Below, piece by piece: positions 33,831-42,018 of a stretch of 64,000 bases of DNA. The notes beneath the pieces were generated by a model, which saw nothing but the letters and a program-made list of their open reading frames with translations, was not told the DNA's origin and did no database searches. The DNA is from Paenibacillus methanolicus (GTDB lineage Bacteria; Bacillota; Bacilli; Paenibacillales; Paenibacillaceae): NCBI RefSeq assembly GCF_008124765.1, contig NZ_VNHS01000006.1, positions 1-64,000 of the forward strand, in the 5' to 3' direction. Made by a program: the position numbers and the translations under genes. Every line of letters begins with the position of its first letter. Positions within the stretch are counted from its first letter, which is position 1.

Positions 33831-33941
33831 ACCAGCCCTCCCGCGCGGCATTTCCGCGCGTTTCCGCCATAATTTTTGAACTACTATAACATAGCTCTCA
33901 ATTTTTGGAAACCGGATCCCGCAGAGGGACGACGGAATAGG

Positions 33942-33980
33942 AAAAAGCCCCAATTCCAGGCGAACAGCCGGAAGCGGGGC
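33942..33980 (-). terminator. Terminator of the lutABC operon
   Basis: On the minus strand a GCCCC (33980-33976)/GGGGC (33951-33947) stem with an imperfect interior is followed by TTTTT (33946-33942), about 30 nt after the lutC stop. Confidence 0.55.
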
Positions 33981-34009
33981 GAATAGCCGGATTCGAAGTC
34001 TCTAGCGAA

Positions 34010-34747
34010 TCAACCGATCACGATCACATAGACGACGCCCGGACCGTGAACCCCGATCGTCAAATCGTTCTCGATGTCGGCCGAGCGGCTCGGTCCCGAA
34101 ATAAAATGCACGCCGGCCGGCAGCTTCTCGCGTCCGTCGGCGTCAAGCGGCATTAAAATTTCGCCTAATCTGGTTACCAAGCGATCGACCGGCAGCAACG
34201 CCATCAGCACCGTCGGCAGCAAGCTGACCGAGCGGCCTTTATCCTTGTCGGACAGAACGGCGAGCGATCCGGTATACGCGGCAGCATGATCGGCCAGCAC
34301 GACGCCGAAGTCAGCCTGCGCGGCCAGCGCCTTCCATGGCTTGCCGGGATCGTCGTTCCAAACGGAGACGTCGCAGCCGGGGAGCGCCTCCTCGAGTCCA
34401 AGCGCTTCAAGCGCGTCTTCTTGCTGGCGGACGATGTAATGCGCGCTCATCTCCTTCGCCTTCTCCGCGATGAAGGCCGAGGCGGCCGCCAAGTCTGGCA
34501 CGCGGACGACGTGCCCGCCCGCGCTCCGGAAGTTGGCGGAGAACCGCTCGATTCTCTCCTCCATCGGCCATTCGAATCCCTGCCAGAACGAAGGCGCGCC
34601 TTTGTACGGATGACCGGCTGGCGGTTTGGCCGTCTCGCGCCCTAGTCGCCCCGCTATGTTGGCGATGAAGCTTTGTTGCTTCTCGCGCGCCTTCCGGTCC
34701 ATTTCCTCAAGCCATTGTTCATGCGTCTGCGCCGTCTGGTCAGCCAT
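34010..34747 (-). CDS. lutC: Lactate utilization protein C (LUD domain)
   Basis: A 245-residue LUD-domain (DUF162) protein, third member of the L-lactate oxidation complex. The C-terminus carries the family signature FISGPSRSADIENDLTIGVHGPG. LutC has no iron-sulfur motif; its exact role is unknown though it is needed for growth on L-lactate in B. subtilis. The start overlaps lutB by 8 nt. Confidence 0.93.
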   Translation of the reverse strand: MADQTAQTHEQWLEEMDRKAREKQQSFIANIAGRLGRETAKPPAGHPYKGAPSFWQGFEWPMEERIERFSANFRSAGGHVVRVPDLAAASAFIAEKAKEMSAHYIVRQQEDALEALGLEEALPGCDVSVWNDDPGKPWKALAAQADFGVVLADHAAAYTGSLAVLSDKDKGRSVSLLPTVLMALLPVDRLVTRLGEILMPLDADGREKLPAGVHFISGPSRSADIENDLTIGVHGPGVVYVIVIG

Positions 34748-36254
34748 GACCGTGTCCCCCTTCGCCCGCGCGGGCGTTCTTCATCGCTTCCATTCGCTTC
34801 TTCATCGCAGGGTCAAGCTCGGACAGCCCTTCGCGCAATTCCCGTTCGATCGTCCCCCAGCGCTGCCGGAACGATTCCTTGGCGAGGACCGGCGTCACGC
34901 GGTAGCGACTCCATTCCTTGAGCGGTCCGATGCTGAGCCGAATCTCGCCATCCCGAGCGACCAGGCCTTGGCCGAGCCGTCCGATGGCCAGAACCCCGCG
35001 CATGAGACGTGAACTGCCCATGACGCCGCCGAAGCCTTTCATGCCGGCGCCTTCCCATTTGTTGCCGTGTCCGCTTTCCACTTTGCGACGCCGCAAGTAG
35101 ACGAGCATGTCGTGCAGCGGGATTTTGACCGGACAGGCCTCGTAACAAGCGCCGCACAAGCTGGAGGCGTTCGCGATATCGTCCCATTCCGCGACGTTCT
35201 GCTTCAGCGCCGGCGTCAACACCGCTCCGATCGGTCCCGAGTAGGTTCCGCCATACGCATGGCCGCCGATGTGGCGATAGACGGGACAAGCGTTCAGGCA
35301 GGCGCCGCATCGAATGCAATTCAGCAGCTCCTGGAATTCCGGATCGCCCAGCTGCAGCGAGCGGCCGTTGTCGATGATGATGATATGCATTTCGTCCGGT
35401 CCGTCCGCATCCTCGATCCGCCGCGGGCCCGAGATGGCGGACATGTACACGGTCAGCTTCTGTCCGGTCGCCGACCGTGGAAGCAGCGTCGCCATCACCT
35501 CCAGGTCGGTGAAGCTCGGAATGATGCGTTCCATGCCCATGAGCGTTATCTGCGTCTTGGGCACCGTCGATACCATGCGGGCGTTCCCTTCGTTCTCGAA
35601 GAGGACGATCGAACCGCTCTCCGCAATCGCGAAATTACAGCCTGTCATGCCGATGTCCGCCTCGAGGAACTTCTCCCTCAGCTTCTTGCGCACGAACCCG
35701 GCCAGCACGGACGTATCCGGCTCAAGCCGCTCCCCCGCCTCGGCCGACAACAGGTCGGCGATCTGGTACCGGTTCTTGTGGATGGCCGGGATGATAATAT
35801 GAGACGGCGTCTCGCCGGCGAGCTGAATAATGTATTCGCCCAAGTCGGTCTCGATCGCCTCGACGCCGATCGTGCCCAGATGATGGTTCAAGTGCAGCTC
35901 CTCGGTGACCATCGACTTGGACTTGACAACCGTCTTCGCCTGTTTGCGCGCAGCGATCGCCAACGAGATCTGAACCGCTTCCGCGGCCGTGTCTGCAAAA
36001 TGCACGTAAGCGCCGTTCGCCCTGGCGTTGTCCGCGAACAAATTCAAGTAATAATCGAGATGCGCGATCGTGTGCAATCGGATTTGCCGGCCTCTCTCCC
36101 GCCACTCGTCCCAGTTGCCGTGCTCTTCCGACGCGTTCTTCTTGCCGTTGCGAAGCCGCTCGGTCGTGAAGCGCACCGCCTTGCGCAGAAACTCGTCGTT
36201 GAGCGCCAGCTCCGCGCGCTCCTTCACCGTGGCTGCCGAATGGTTGCCGCTCAT
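34740..36254 (-). CDS. lutB: Lactate utilization iron-sulfur protein B
   Basis: A 504-residue protein with an N-terminal LUD domain, a double ferredoxin module (CIRCGACLNACPVYR and CGACYEACPVKIP, about residues 313-380) and a C-terminal tail. LutB is the electron-transfer and probable catalytic scaffold of the lactate dehydrogenase complex that oxidises L-lactate to pyruvate. Start overlaps lutA by 4 nt. Confidence 0.95.
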   Translation of the reverse strand: MSGNHSAATVKERAELALNDEFLRKAVRFTTERLRNGKKNASEEHGNWDEWRERGRQIRLHTIAHLDYYLNLFADNARANGAYVHFADTAAEAVQISLAIAARKQAKTVVKSKSMVTEELHLNHHLGTIGVEAIETDLGEYIIQLAGETPSHIIIPAIHKNRYQIADLLSAEAGERLEPDTSVLAGFVRKKLREKFLEADIGMTGCNFAIAESGSIVLFENEGNARMVSTVPKTQITLMGMERIIPSFTDLEVMATLLPRSATGQKLTVYMSAISGPRRIEDADGPDEMHIIIIDNGRSLQLGDPEFQELLNCIRCGACLNACPVYRHIGGHAYGGTYSGPIGAVLTPALKQNVAEWDDIANASSLCGACYEACPVKIPLHDMLVYLRRRKVESGHGNKWEGAGMKGFGGVMGSSRLMRGVLAIGRLGQGLVARDGEIRLSIGPLKEWSRYRVTPVLAKESFRQRWGTIERELREGLSELDPAMKKRMEAMKNARAGEGGHGHG

Positions 36255-36979
36255 GACCGGGTCGCTCCTTCATACAATAATTCGGCCAAGTGCATGACGC
36301 GAACGGGTTCTCCGCGAAACCGCAGATTGCCCGCGATGTTCATGAGGCAGGCCATATCCAGTCCGACAAGCACTTCGGCTTCCGATTCCAGCACGTGATC
36401 GGCCTTCTCCGTTACCATCGCGCCGGAGATATCGCCCATCTTAACGGCGAAGGTACCGCCGAATCCGCAGCAATCCTCGGCGAACGGCAACGGTACGAGT
36501 TCCATTCCCTTGACCTGGCGCATCAGCGCGAGCGGCTCTTCCTTCACGCCGAGCAGGCGGCTGCCGTGGCAGGACGGATGGTACGTCACCTTGTGCGGGA
36601 AGGTCGCGCCGACGTCCGTCACCCCGAGCACCTGCACGAGAAACTGAGTAAATTCGTACGACTTATCCCGCAGCGCGCAAGCCCGCTTGTGCTGCTCGGG
36701 GTCCTGCTCGAATAACTTCGGGTAGTGATGAATCATGCCCGTACAAGAGCCAGAAGGCGAAATGACGAAATCGCTATCCTCGAACGCATCCAAAATCGTG
36801 GCTGCGCTGTCGCGCGCAGCCTGCCAGTAACCGCTATTGAAAGCGGGCTGACCGCAGCAGGTCTGCACGGACGGGAAATCCAAGCGGATCCCGTATTTCG
36901 CGAGCAGCCTGACCATCGCCTCGCCGACTCGGGGGTAGATGACGTCGCTTAAACAGGTAATGAATAGAGAGACTTTCAT
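36251..36979 (-). CDS. lutA: Lactate utilization protein A (CCG-domain Fe-S oxidoreductase)
   Basis: A 242-residue protein with two CCG domains, SVQTCCGQPAFNSGYW and EDCCGFGGTFAVKMGDIS, which bind Fe-S clusters in heterodisulfide-reductase-like subunits. It opens the lutA-lutB-lutC operon; start ATG 36979 is chosen to fit GAGGTGCG upstream. No lactate permease gene is next to it in this window. Confidence 0.94.
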   Translation of the reverse strand: MKVSLFITCLSDVIYPRVGEAMVRLLAKYGIRLDFPSVQTCCGQPAFNSGYWQAARDSAATILDAFEDSDFVISPSGSCTGMIHHYPKLFEQDPEQHKRACALRDKSYEFTQFLVQVLGVTDVGATFPHKVTYHPSCHGSRLLGVKEEPLALMRQVKGMELVPLPFAEDCCGFGGTFAVKMGDISGAMVTEKADHVLESEAEVLVGLDMACLMNIAGNLRFRGEPVRVMHLAELLYEGATRS

Positions 36980-37042
36980 GTGCGCACCTCGCTGCATGGA
37001 ATGAGAGCTTATTCGCGAACCGTATGCTCGTTAGTTGAGCTT

Positions 37043-37072
37043 AGTTTATCAGGTTATCAGACATCTTGACAA
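37043..37072 (-). promoter_or_regulatory. lutABC promoter with direct-repeat operator candidate
   Basis: On the minus strand TTGTCA (37072-37067) and TAAACT (37048-37043) are spaced by 18 nt. The spacer holds two direct copies of TTATCAG on the plus strand (37046-37052 and 37054-37060). In B. subtilis lutABC is repressed by the GntR-type LutR; the repeats are a candidate site for such a regulator, but no lutR gene is visible here. Confidence 0.5.
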
Positions 37073-37116
37073 TGAAAAGTTGTAATGATCGCGCATGAGC
37101 CAATAGTCGAATAACT

Positions 37117-37130
37117 AGGATTCGCTTTCA
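37117..37130 (-). promoter_or_regulatory. Possible cre (CcpA) site upstream of lutA
   Basis: TGAAAGCGAATCCT on the minus strand matches the cre consensus TGWAARCGYTWNCW at 12 of 14 positions, about 45 nt upstream of the lut -35. Carbon-catabolite control of lactate use would be reasonable, but one 12/14 match is weak evidence. Confidence 0.3.
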
Positions 37131-37136
37131 CTTGAA

Positions 37137-37164
37137 AATAAAAAAATCGCGAAGCGGTCCGCGA
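37137..37164 (-). terminator. Terminator of the ASRT-like/DeoR operon
   Basis: On the minus strand TCGCG (37164-37160), 8-nt loop, CGCGA (37151-37147), then TTTTTTTATTTT. It separates the deoR-type gene from the lut promoter. Confidence 0.7.
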
Positions 37165-37231
37165 CGCCATGACCTTAGCATGACGACGCGACGCGTTCCG
37201 CTGCCCAACGCGCAGACTCTATCGCGCTCGC

Positions 37232-37990
37232 CTACACCGTCGTTACGACGATGCCTTGCTCCCGAAGCGCTTCGACCGCGGCGGCGGTCGCCGTTCGGTC
37301 GGTGATGACCTCGTGCACCGCGTCCCATCGCGCGACTTGGGCGAACGCTTGGCTGCCGAATTTGCTCCCGTCCGCTAGCAAAATCACCCGGTCGGCGATG
37401 CCGATCATTCGCTGTTTGATTCGCGCCTGCAGCTCGTTCGACTCGCTGATGCCGCGTTCCAGATGCGCGCCTTTGCACGAGAGAAACAATTTATCGACGT
37501 GGTAGGCATCCAGCGATCGCTCCGCCAAGGGACCTATGAACGACAGCGACCGCGGCGCGACGATCCCGCCCGTGGCGATCACTTCGATTCTTTCTTTCGT
37601 GCTCAACTCGGCCGCGACTTTAATGGAATTCGTCAAGACGGTCAACGGGATATCCGGCATGCTGGCCGCCATGTACCACGCCGTCGTGCTCGCATCGAGC
37701 AGAATACGGTCTTTCGGCATGATCTGCCTGACCGCTTCCTGCGCGATCTGGCGCTTCTCGTCCGCATACAGCACTTCCCGTTCCGAATACGGCGTCTCCG
37801 CTTGCCCTTCTTTCACGCTGACCGCGCCGCCGTGCGACCGGCGCAGTCTACCCGCGGCTTCCAGCCGGTCCAGGTCGCGGCGGATGGTCTCTTCCGTCAC
37901 CTGGCACAACTCGCTCAGCTCAGTCACTCTAATGCTGCCCCGCTCATTGACGAGCTGGACGATTTTCTCGTATCGTTCCGCAACCAACAT
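37232..37990 (-). CDS. DeoR/GlpR family transcriptional regulator
   Basis: A 252-residue repressor with an N-terminal DeoR winged helix (RYEKIVQLVNERGSIRVTELSELCQVTEETIRRDLDRLEAAGRLRRSHGGAV, about residues 6-57) and a C-terminal sugar-phosphate-sensing DeoRC domain (ILLDASTTAWYMA, VLTNSIKVAAEL, GGIV, LFLSCKGAHLERGISESNE, ILLADGSKFG). It is 16 nt downstream of the ASRT-like gene and probably regulates that operon, possibly in response to a phosphorylated sugar. Confidence 0.9.
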   Translation of the reverse strand: MLVAERYEKIVQLVNERGSIRVTELSELCQVTEETIRRDLDRLEAAGRLRRSHGGAVSVKEGQAETPYSEREVLYADEKRQIAQEAVRQIMPKDRILLDASTTAWYMAASMPDIPLTVLTNSIKVAAELSTKERIEVIATGGIVAPRSLSFIGPLAERSLDAYHVDKLFLSCKGAHLERGISESNELQARIKQRMIGIADRVILLADGSKFGSQAFAQVARWDAVHEVITDRTATAAAVEALREQGIVVTTV

Positions 37991-38006
37991 ACGGGCGCCC
38001 TCTTTC

Positions 38007-38378
38007 TTATTTCAATGGATAGGCCATAACGGACATGAGCGCGTTCTCCGCTTGCGTCGCGTCCAGTCTGCTATATTGCACGATGACCGGGATATCGCTG
38101 ATGAGCTCGATCGCATAAGGCACGCCGGTTGGAATGCGCTCGCCGTTCTTCGCAAGCCCCGAGGTCCGGATATGTTTCGTTCTCCGACCCGGCACGACGA
38201 CGAGCATGCCTTCGATCGGTTCGCGGTCTTCGAAAAATACGGTAATGCTTAGCAACGCCTCTTCGGACGAACAATTGAGCACGCAAATCGATTCATGGCT
38301 CTCGAGCGTTCCCGCGCTCGTCGGCGGGATATACCCGTCGGGAATAATCCACTGCTTGGCGCCTTTTGCTTGATTCAT
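38007..38378 (-). CDS. Sensory rhodopsin transducer (ASRT)-like beta protein
   Basis: A 123-residue beta-rich protein of the Anabaena sensory rhodopsin transducer family: KQWIIPDGYIPP, ESHESICVLNCSSEEALLSITVFFEDREPIEG, VVPGRRTKHIRT and GVPYAIELISDIPVIVQYSRLDATQAENALMSVMAYP all fit. ASRT in Anabaena is a soluble tetrameric partner of a rhodopsin and can bind DNA; most bacterial homologues occur without a rhodopsin, often near carbohydrate genes, and no rhodopsin gene is seen here. Start ATG 38378 has GGAGGAA. Upstream of the deoR-type gene in the same operon. Confidence 0.82.
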   Translation of the reverse strand: MNQAKGAKQWIIPDGYIPPTSAGTLESHESICVLNCSSEEALLSITVFFEDREPIEGMLVVVPGRRTKHIRTSGLAKNGERIPTGVPYAIELISDIPVIVQYSRLDATQAENALMSVMAYPLK

Positions 38379-38399
38379 CGCATTTCCTCCTGCTTCCAT

Positions 38400-38781
38400 A
38401 TGAAGTTTATCCGTTCAATCCCTTTTGCATAATTCTGAAAATCTGTGTTTACTTCCGTTTTCATTAGAATAACATGAATTTCTTCGTTTGAATATGTTAT
38501 ACGCCAAAAATATTCTTGTATTTCAAGGTGAAACGGCTGATGCCCTCTATTAGCGGCGCGGCGCGTTTCATACCCGAAGCAGGTATATCGTCCATTGTCC
38601 CGCGCGTTTTTGCTCCCGCAGGCCCAATTCCGCCTGAATGGGATTCGGCGATCGCCAATGCGTGTAATGTAATCTGATATCTATGCGGCGGCAGCTTGCC
38701 ATCACGCGCGTCACCCGGTCCTTCGCAGCAGATCCGGCTGCATTCGCCGCCTTGCGATTATGAGCATGATGGGAGGTCTTA
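38400..38781. other. Intergenic region between divergent ASRT-like and AraC genes
   Basis: About 380 nt without a convincing gene. An AT-rich segment at 38400-38530 likely holds the promoter for the minus-strand ASRT-like/deoR operon (for example TTCAAA...TATTCT on the minus strand, spacing 15-16, imperfect). An 81-codon reading frame on the minus strand at 38568-38813 has no ribosome binding site and overlaps the araC start; I do not accept it. No repeat or hairpin stands out. Confidence 0.5.
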
Positions 38782-39660
38782 ATGTTCGTGCATGTTCCAC
38801 TCGAGCGGGCCACGGATCCCCGCCCTGATAGTCCGATCCGCCATATCGCGACGCCAAGCGCCTTTGCGCAGGCATCTCTATACTATGTGCAAGAAACCGG
38901 CTGCGGCCGCATACGCGAGAAGTGCTTTTTGGAGCGCGACACGCTCGGCTCGTATTTGATCGTTTACACCGTTTCCGGCACCGGCACCTTAACGTACCGA
39001 AATCAGTCGCACCGGCTCCGTCCGGGCGAAGCGGCTTTTATCGACGGGCAGCATCACCACCGCTTCGGTTCGGACGCGAACAAGGAGTGGGAGCTGTACT
39101 GGGTGTACTTTAACGGCGCCGGCGTCCGAACGTACTACGAGCAGTTCGCCGAACAAGAGAAGCCGCTAGCCGCGCTCCTGCCCGACTCGCAGCTTGGCCA
39201 GCTGTTCGAGCGGCTGCAGCGGGAGCAGCTTATTCCCGACCTGCGCGCGGAGCTGGTCGCCTCGTCGATTCTCGTGTCCATGATGACCGAGGTCGTCCTC
39301 GCGGCGCACCAATATTCGTCCAGTAATCCGGCGTACCCGCCGCTTATACAAGGCGTCATGCAAGTAATCGACCGCGATTACCGGCAGCGGCTGACGCTGG
39401 ACCGCCTGGCCGACCGGTTCGAAGTCAATAAATTTCATTTGGCCAAATTGTTCAAACGCTGCACCGGCACGACGCCTGGCGAATATATGATTAACCGCCG
39501 CATCACGCGAGCCAAGGAGCTGCTGCTGGATACGGCGCTGCCCGTCGGCGACATCGCTCTGGAGGTCGGCATCGAGAATACGAGCCACTTCATCAACCTG
39601 TTCAAGGAACGCTCCGGCCTCACGCCGCTCGCATATCGCAAAAAATGGCAGCGCATATAG
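38782..39660 (+). CDS. AraC family transcriptional regulator
   Basis: A 292-residue regulator. The N-terminal half is a cupin-like AraC ligand-binding domain (GSYLIVYTVSGTGTLTYRNQSHRLRPGEAAFIDGQHHHRFG); the C-terminal 100 residues hold two helix-turn-helix motifs (LTLDRLADRFEVNKFHLAKLFKRCTGTTPGEYMINRRI and LDTALPVGDIALEVGIENTSHFINLFKERSGLTPLAYRK). This fits sugar-type AraC regulators. Start ATG 38782 follows GGGAGG. Its target is not evident: no transport operon is adjacent. Confidence 0.9.
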   Translation: MFVHVPLERATDPRPDSPIRHIATPSAFAQASLYYVQETGCGRIREKCFLERDTLGSYLIVYTVSGTGTLTYRNQSHRLRPGEAAFIDGQHHHRFGSDANKEWELYWVYFNGAGVRTYYEQFAEQEKPLAALLPDSQLGQLFERLQREQLIPDLRAELVASSILVSMMTEVVLAAHQYSSSNPAYPPLIQGVMQVIDRDYRQRLTLDRLADRFEVNKFHLAKLFKRCTGTTPGEYMINRRITRAKELLLDTALPVGDIALEVGIENTSHFINLFKERSGLTPLAYRKKWQRI

Positions 39661-39671
39661 CGCTGCCATTT
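39643..39671. terminator. Bidirectional terminator overlapping the araC stop
   Basis: AAATGGCAGCGC (39643-39654) and GCGCTGCCATTT (39660-39671) form a 12-bp perfect stem with a five-base loop, spanning the stop codon at 39658-39660. It serves the AraC gene and the convergent gene ending at 39688. Confidence 0.75.
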
Positions 39672-39687
39672 GCTTTGCACGAAAAAA

Positions 39688-40140
39688 CTAACTATAGAAG
39701 ACCAGATTGATGTCCCGCTTACTCAAGATTGTCGAAATTTTATCCCTTAACATCGACTCCTCGGTCACATCCCATTTGGCGCGCAAATACGTGATGGCCT
39801 CCTGCCTTAAGTCGTCGTACTTCTGCTTCTCCTTCTTATACTCCTTCGAGACGCTGCCCGCGTACAGGAACGAAGAGATCGCCACGAGCAGGAATAGCGT
39901 CGCCGCCGTGCTGCCGCCGAGGTAGTTCAGAATGTCGAAGACGTTCGAGCTCGAGACGCGGCTCAGCTTGTACAGCCAAAATAAAAGCACGACCGCCACG
40001 CCGCCGTTGACGATCGCGAGCAGCGTTTGCCTCCGCTTCAACCCGTCCACTTTTTCCTTGCGTTTCACGACTTCCTTCAACACGCCCTTGGCGTCCGCCG
40101 ATATCGGCAGCTCGTCGATCTGCTCCGCGACCGTCCGCAT
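39688..40140 (-). CDS. Membrane protein of unknown function with two helices and charged ends
   Basis: A 150-residue protein: a polar N-terminal helix (VAEQIDELPISADAKGVLKEVVKRKEKVDGLKRRQ), two membrane segments (TLLAIVNGGVAVVLLFWLYKL and TAATLFLLVAISSFLYAGSV) with a short loop, then a charged coiled-coil-like tail (KEYKKEKQKYDDLRQEAITYLRAKWDVTEESMLRDKISTILSK). I do not recognise the family. Start ATG 40140 has GAGGTG 6 nt upstream; GTG 40149 and ATG 40146 overlap the SD. Confidence 0.65.
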   Translation of the reverse strand: MRTVAEQIDELPISADAKGVLKEVVKRKEKVDGLKRRQTLLAIVNGGVAVVLLFWLYKLSRVSSSNVFDILNYLGGSTAATLFLLVAISSFLYAGSVSKEYKKEKQKYDDLRQEAITYLRAKWDVTEESMLRDKISTILSKRDINLVFYS

Positions 40141-40186
40141 CTCCATCACCTCAATGGATATATATGCGGCTTGGCCGAATCCTGAA

Positions 40187-40690
40187 CTATTCCAGACGGC
40201 TGAGCTGGGCTAAATAATCGAGAACGGTGTAGGAGACGAGCGAACGGTCGCGCGCGACGATCGGCACGGAATCCGGCTTCTCGCCGAGTATCCCGTTCTG
40301 CAGGATCGCCGCCTTGAAGCCCCGCTCCCGCGCCCCGTTAAACGTAAACGTCACGCAATGCTCGGCCGCATAGCCCGCCACCACCACGAGTCCGACCGCC
40401 TGCTCGGCTAACAATTCTTCCAGCTCCGTATTCCAAAAAGCGTTAGACCACATTTTCTCGATATACCGGTCGCCATCCGCCTGCGTTATTTCTTCGATGA
40501 TCCCGAGCTTCTCCGGCGCCGCGCTCGTCGCCTCTTCCATATCCTGTACATGGACGACCAGATGTCCGCTGTCCCTTAGCAGCCTGGCCGTATAATTGAT
40601 ATATTCGCAAGCGCGAGACAAGTCGGGATAGACCGGCGCGTCTTTGACGAACAAATGCTGCATGTCGATGATAAGCAAAGCGATTTTCAT
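40187..40690 (-). CDS. Isochorismatase-family cysteine hydrolase
   Basis: A 167-residue alpha/beta hydrolase of the isochorismatase/nicotinamidase superfamily. The catalytic triad is visible: Asp in LLIIDMQHLF (residue 8), Lys in RYIEKMWSNAF and Cys in VVAGYAAEHCVTFT. A preceding cis-peptide VVAGYAAE is also typical. Substrate unknown. Start ATG 40690 is 7 nt from GGAGG; ATG 40696 is too close to it. 14 nt downstream of the HAD gene, likely one operon. Confidence 0.88.
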   Translation of the reverse strand: MKIALLIIDMQHLFVKDAPVYPDLSRACEYINYTARLLRDSGHLVVHVQDMEEATSAAPEKLGIIEEITQADGDRYIEKMWSNAFWNTELEELLAEQAVGLVVVAGYAAEHCVTFTFNGARERGFKAAILQNGILGEKPDSVPIVARDRSLVSYTVLDYLAQLSRLE

Positions 40691-40703
40691 ATCCATTCCT
40701 CCG

Positions 40704-41369
40704 TTATCGTCGTAAATAATCGTCAATCAGGCCGACAAGATCCGCCAAGTCCATGAGCACGCCGTCATGCTCGTCGGGCGCTTCGAGCAGCTGGTCGTAT
40801 TTCCAGACGCCCATCAGCCCGGCCGCGCGGCTTCCCGCCACGTCGCTCACCGGATGATCGCCGACGTACATCGCCTCGTGCGGCTCCACGTCGAGCTTGT
40901 CCAGCATCCGATGAAAAATCGCCGCATCCGGCTTGCGCAGCCCTTCCCATTCCGAGAAAATCACCTCGTCGAACAAATCCGCGAAGCCGAGCGCCCGGAA
41001 GTTCGCCGACTGGAATTCCCCGTAGCCATTGGAGATCAAACCGATACTTAGCGACCGGGCACGCAGCGCTTCGAGCATGCTCCCCGCGTTCGGAAACGGT
41101 CGGCTGTGGTGCCGGAAGCCTTCCCAATAATCCGCCAGCAGCGTCTCCCACCGCAAATCGAATCCGAATTCCGCGATAAGCCTCCGATACACTTCGTCCT
41201 TCCAGACGTAACCGCGCTGGTCGAGCGCGATGAACCGTTCCATGTAAGCTGACCGGGGAATCCTCTGTAGTTGAGGAATCCGCGCATATTGATCCTTCAG
41301 GAACTCGCGCAGCGATGCGTCCCGGTCGAGCAGCGTGCCGTCCAAGTCGAAGATGACCGCTTTCACCAT
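40704..41369 (-). CDS. HAD family hydrolase (phosphatase)
   Basis: A 221-residue HAD phosphatase. Motif I AVIFDLDGTLLDRD, motif II ISNGYG, Lys motif REKPDAAIF-like (LRKPDAAIF) and motif IV YVGDHPVSDVAGSRAAG. The helical cap fits the subclass IA phosphoglycolate/nucleotidase type. Substrate not predictable. Start ATG 41369. Confidence 0.87.
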   Translation of the reverse strand: MVKAVIFDLDGTLLDRDASLREFLKDQYARIPQLQRIPRSAYMERFIALDQRGYVWKDEVYRRLIAEFGFDLRWETLLADYWEGFRHHSRPFPNAGSMLEALRARSLSIGLISNGYGEFQSANFRALGFADLFDEVIFSEWEGLRKPDAAIFHRMLDKLDVEPHEAMYVGDHPVSDVAGSRAAGLMGVWKYDQLLEAPDEHDGVLMDLADLVGLIDDYLRR

Positions 41370-41393
41370 TCGTGTTCATCGCCTCCCCCGTAT

Positions 41394-41942
41394 TCACTCC
41401 ATCGCCGCATTACGCAGCACCATATGAAGGTGATCCTCCCAGCAGCCGTTGATGAACAAATATTTCAATGCGAGCCCTTCTTCGTAAAAGCCCAGCTTGC
41501 GCACGACGCCGAGCGAGGCTGCGTTGCGCGGCATAATGTTCGCCTCGATCCGATGGAGGCCAAGCTCGTCGAACGCATGCCGGATCATTGCCTGCAGCGC
41601 TTCCGTCATCAATCCCCGGTTCGCGTAAGCCTCATCCAGCCGGTAGCCGAGATGACAGGAAAGAAAAGCGCCGCGCACGATATTGCTGATCGTGACGGAA
41701 CCGACCACCTTCGCGGTCTCGTCCGCCGGAGAGAGCCATGCTTTGACTTGCTCGCCCCGCGCGGATCTCGCGGCATCCTGCCGCAGCAGCTCGACCTGCG
41801 CGTCGAGCGTATAGTAGTCCTCTTGCCTGCGTGCTTCCCAGGACTCCAGAAAATCGCGGTTGCGCCGCACATAGTCCAGCACCGCCTCCGCATCGCATTC
41901 CTCTATTTCGCGAAGTATCAGTCGTTCGGTCCGCATGTGCAT
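41394..41942 (-). CDS. GNAT family acetyltransferase (RimJ/RimL-like)
   Basis: A 182-residue acetyltransferase starting RTERLILREIEECDAEAVLDYVRRNRDFL, with the RimJ/RimL-type blocks GSVTISNIVRGAFLSCHLGYRLDEAYANRGLMTEAL, LHRIEANIMPRNAASLGVVRKLGF and the CoA loop. RimJ/L enzymes acetylate N-termini of ribosomal proteins, but the family also covers small-molecule acetylases. Start ATG 41942 (AAGGAG at 11 nt). Confidence 0.87.
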   Translation of the reverse strand: MHMRTERLILREIEECDAEAVLDYVRRNRDFLESWEARRQEDYYTLDAQVELLRQDAARSARGEQVKAWLSPADETAKVVGSVTISNIVRGAFLSCHLGYRLDEAYANRGLMTEALQAMIRHAFDELGLHRIEANIMPRNAASLGVVRKLGFYEEGLALKYLFINGCWEDHLHMVLRNAAME

Positions 41943-42018
41943 TGGTTATCGCGCTCCTTGCCCTTAATCTTGCTGCATACTTAATGAAAGCGATCGAACT
42001 GCTTGCCGGCTCGCCCCA

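Noticed and set aside
35067-36398. 443-codon plus-strand frame antisense to lutB/lutA
   Set aside because: Shadow of conserved Fe-S proteins, no SD and no recognisable domain.
38568-38813. 81-codon minus-strand frame between the ASRT-like and AraC genes
   Set aside because: No SD, overlaps the araC start and has no family resemblance.
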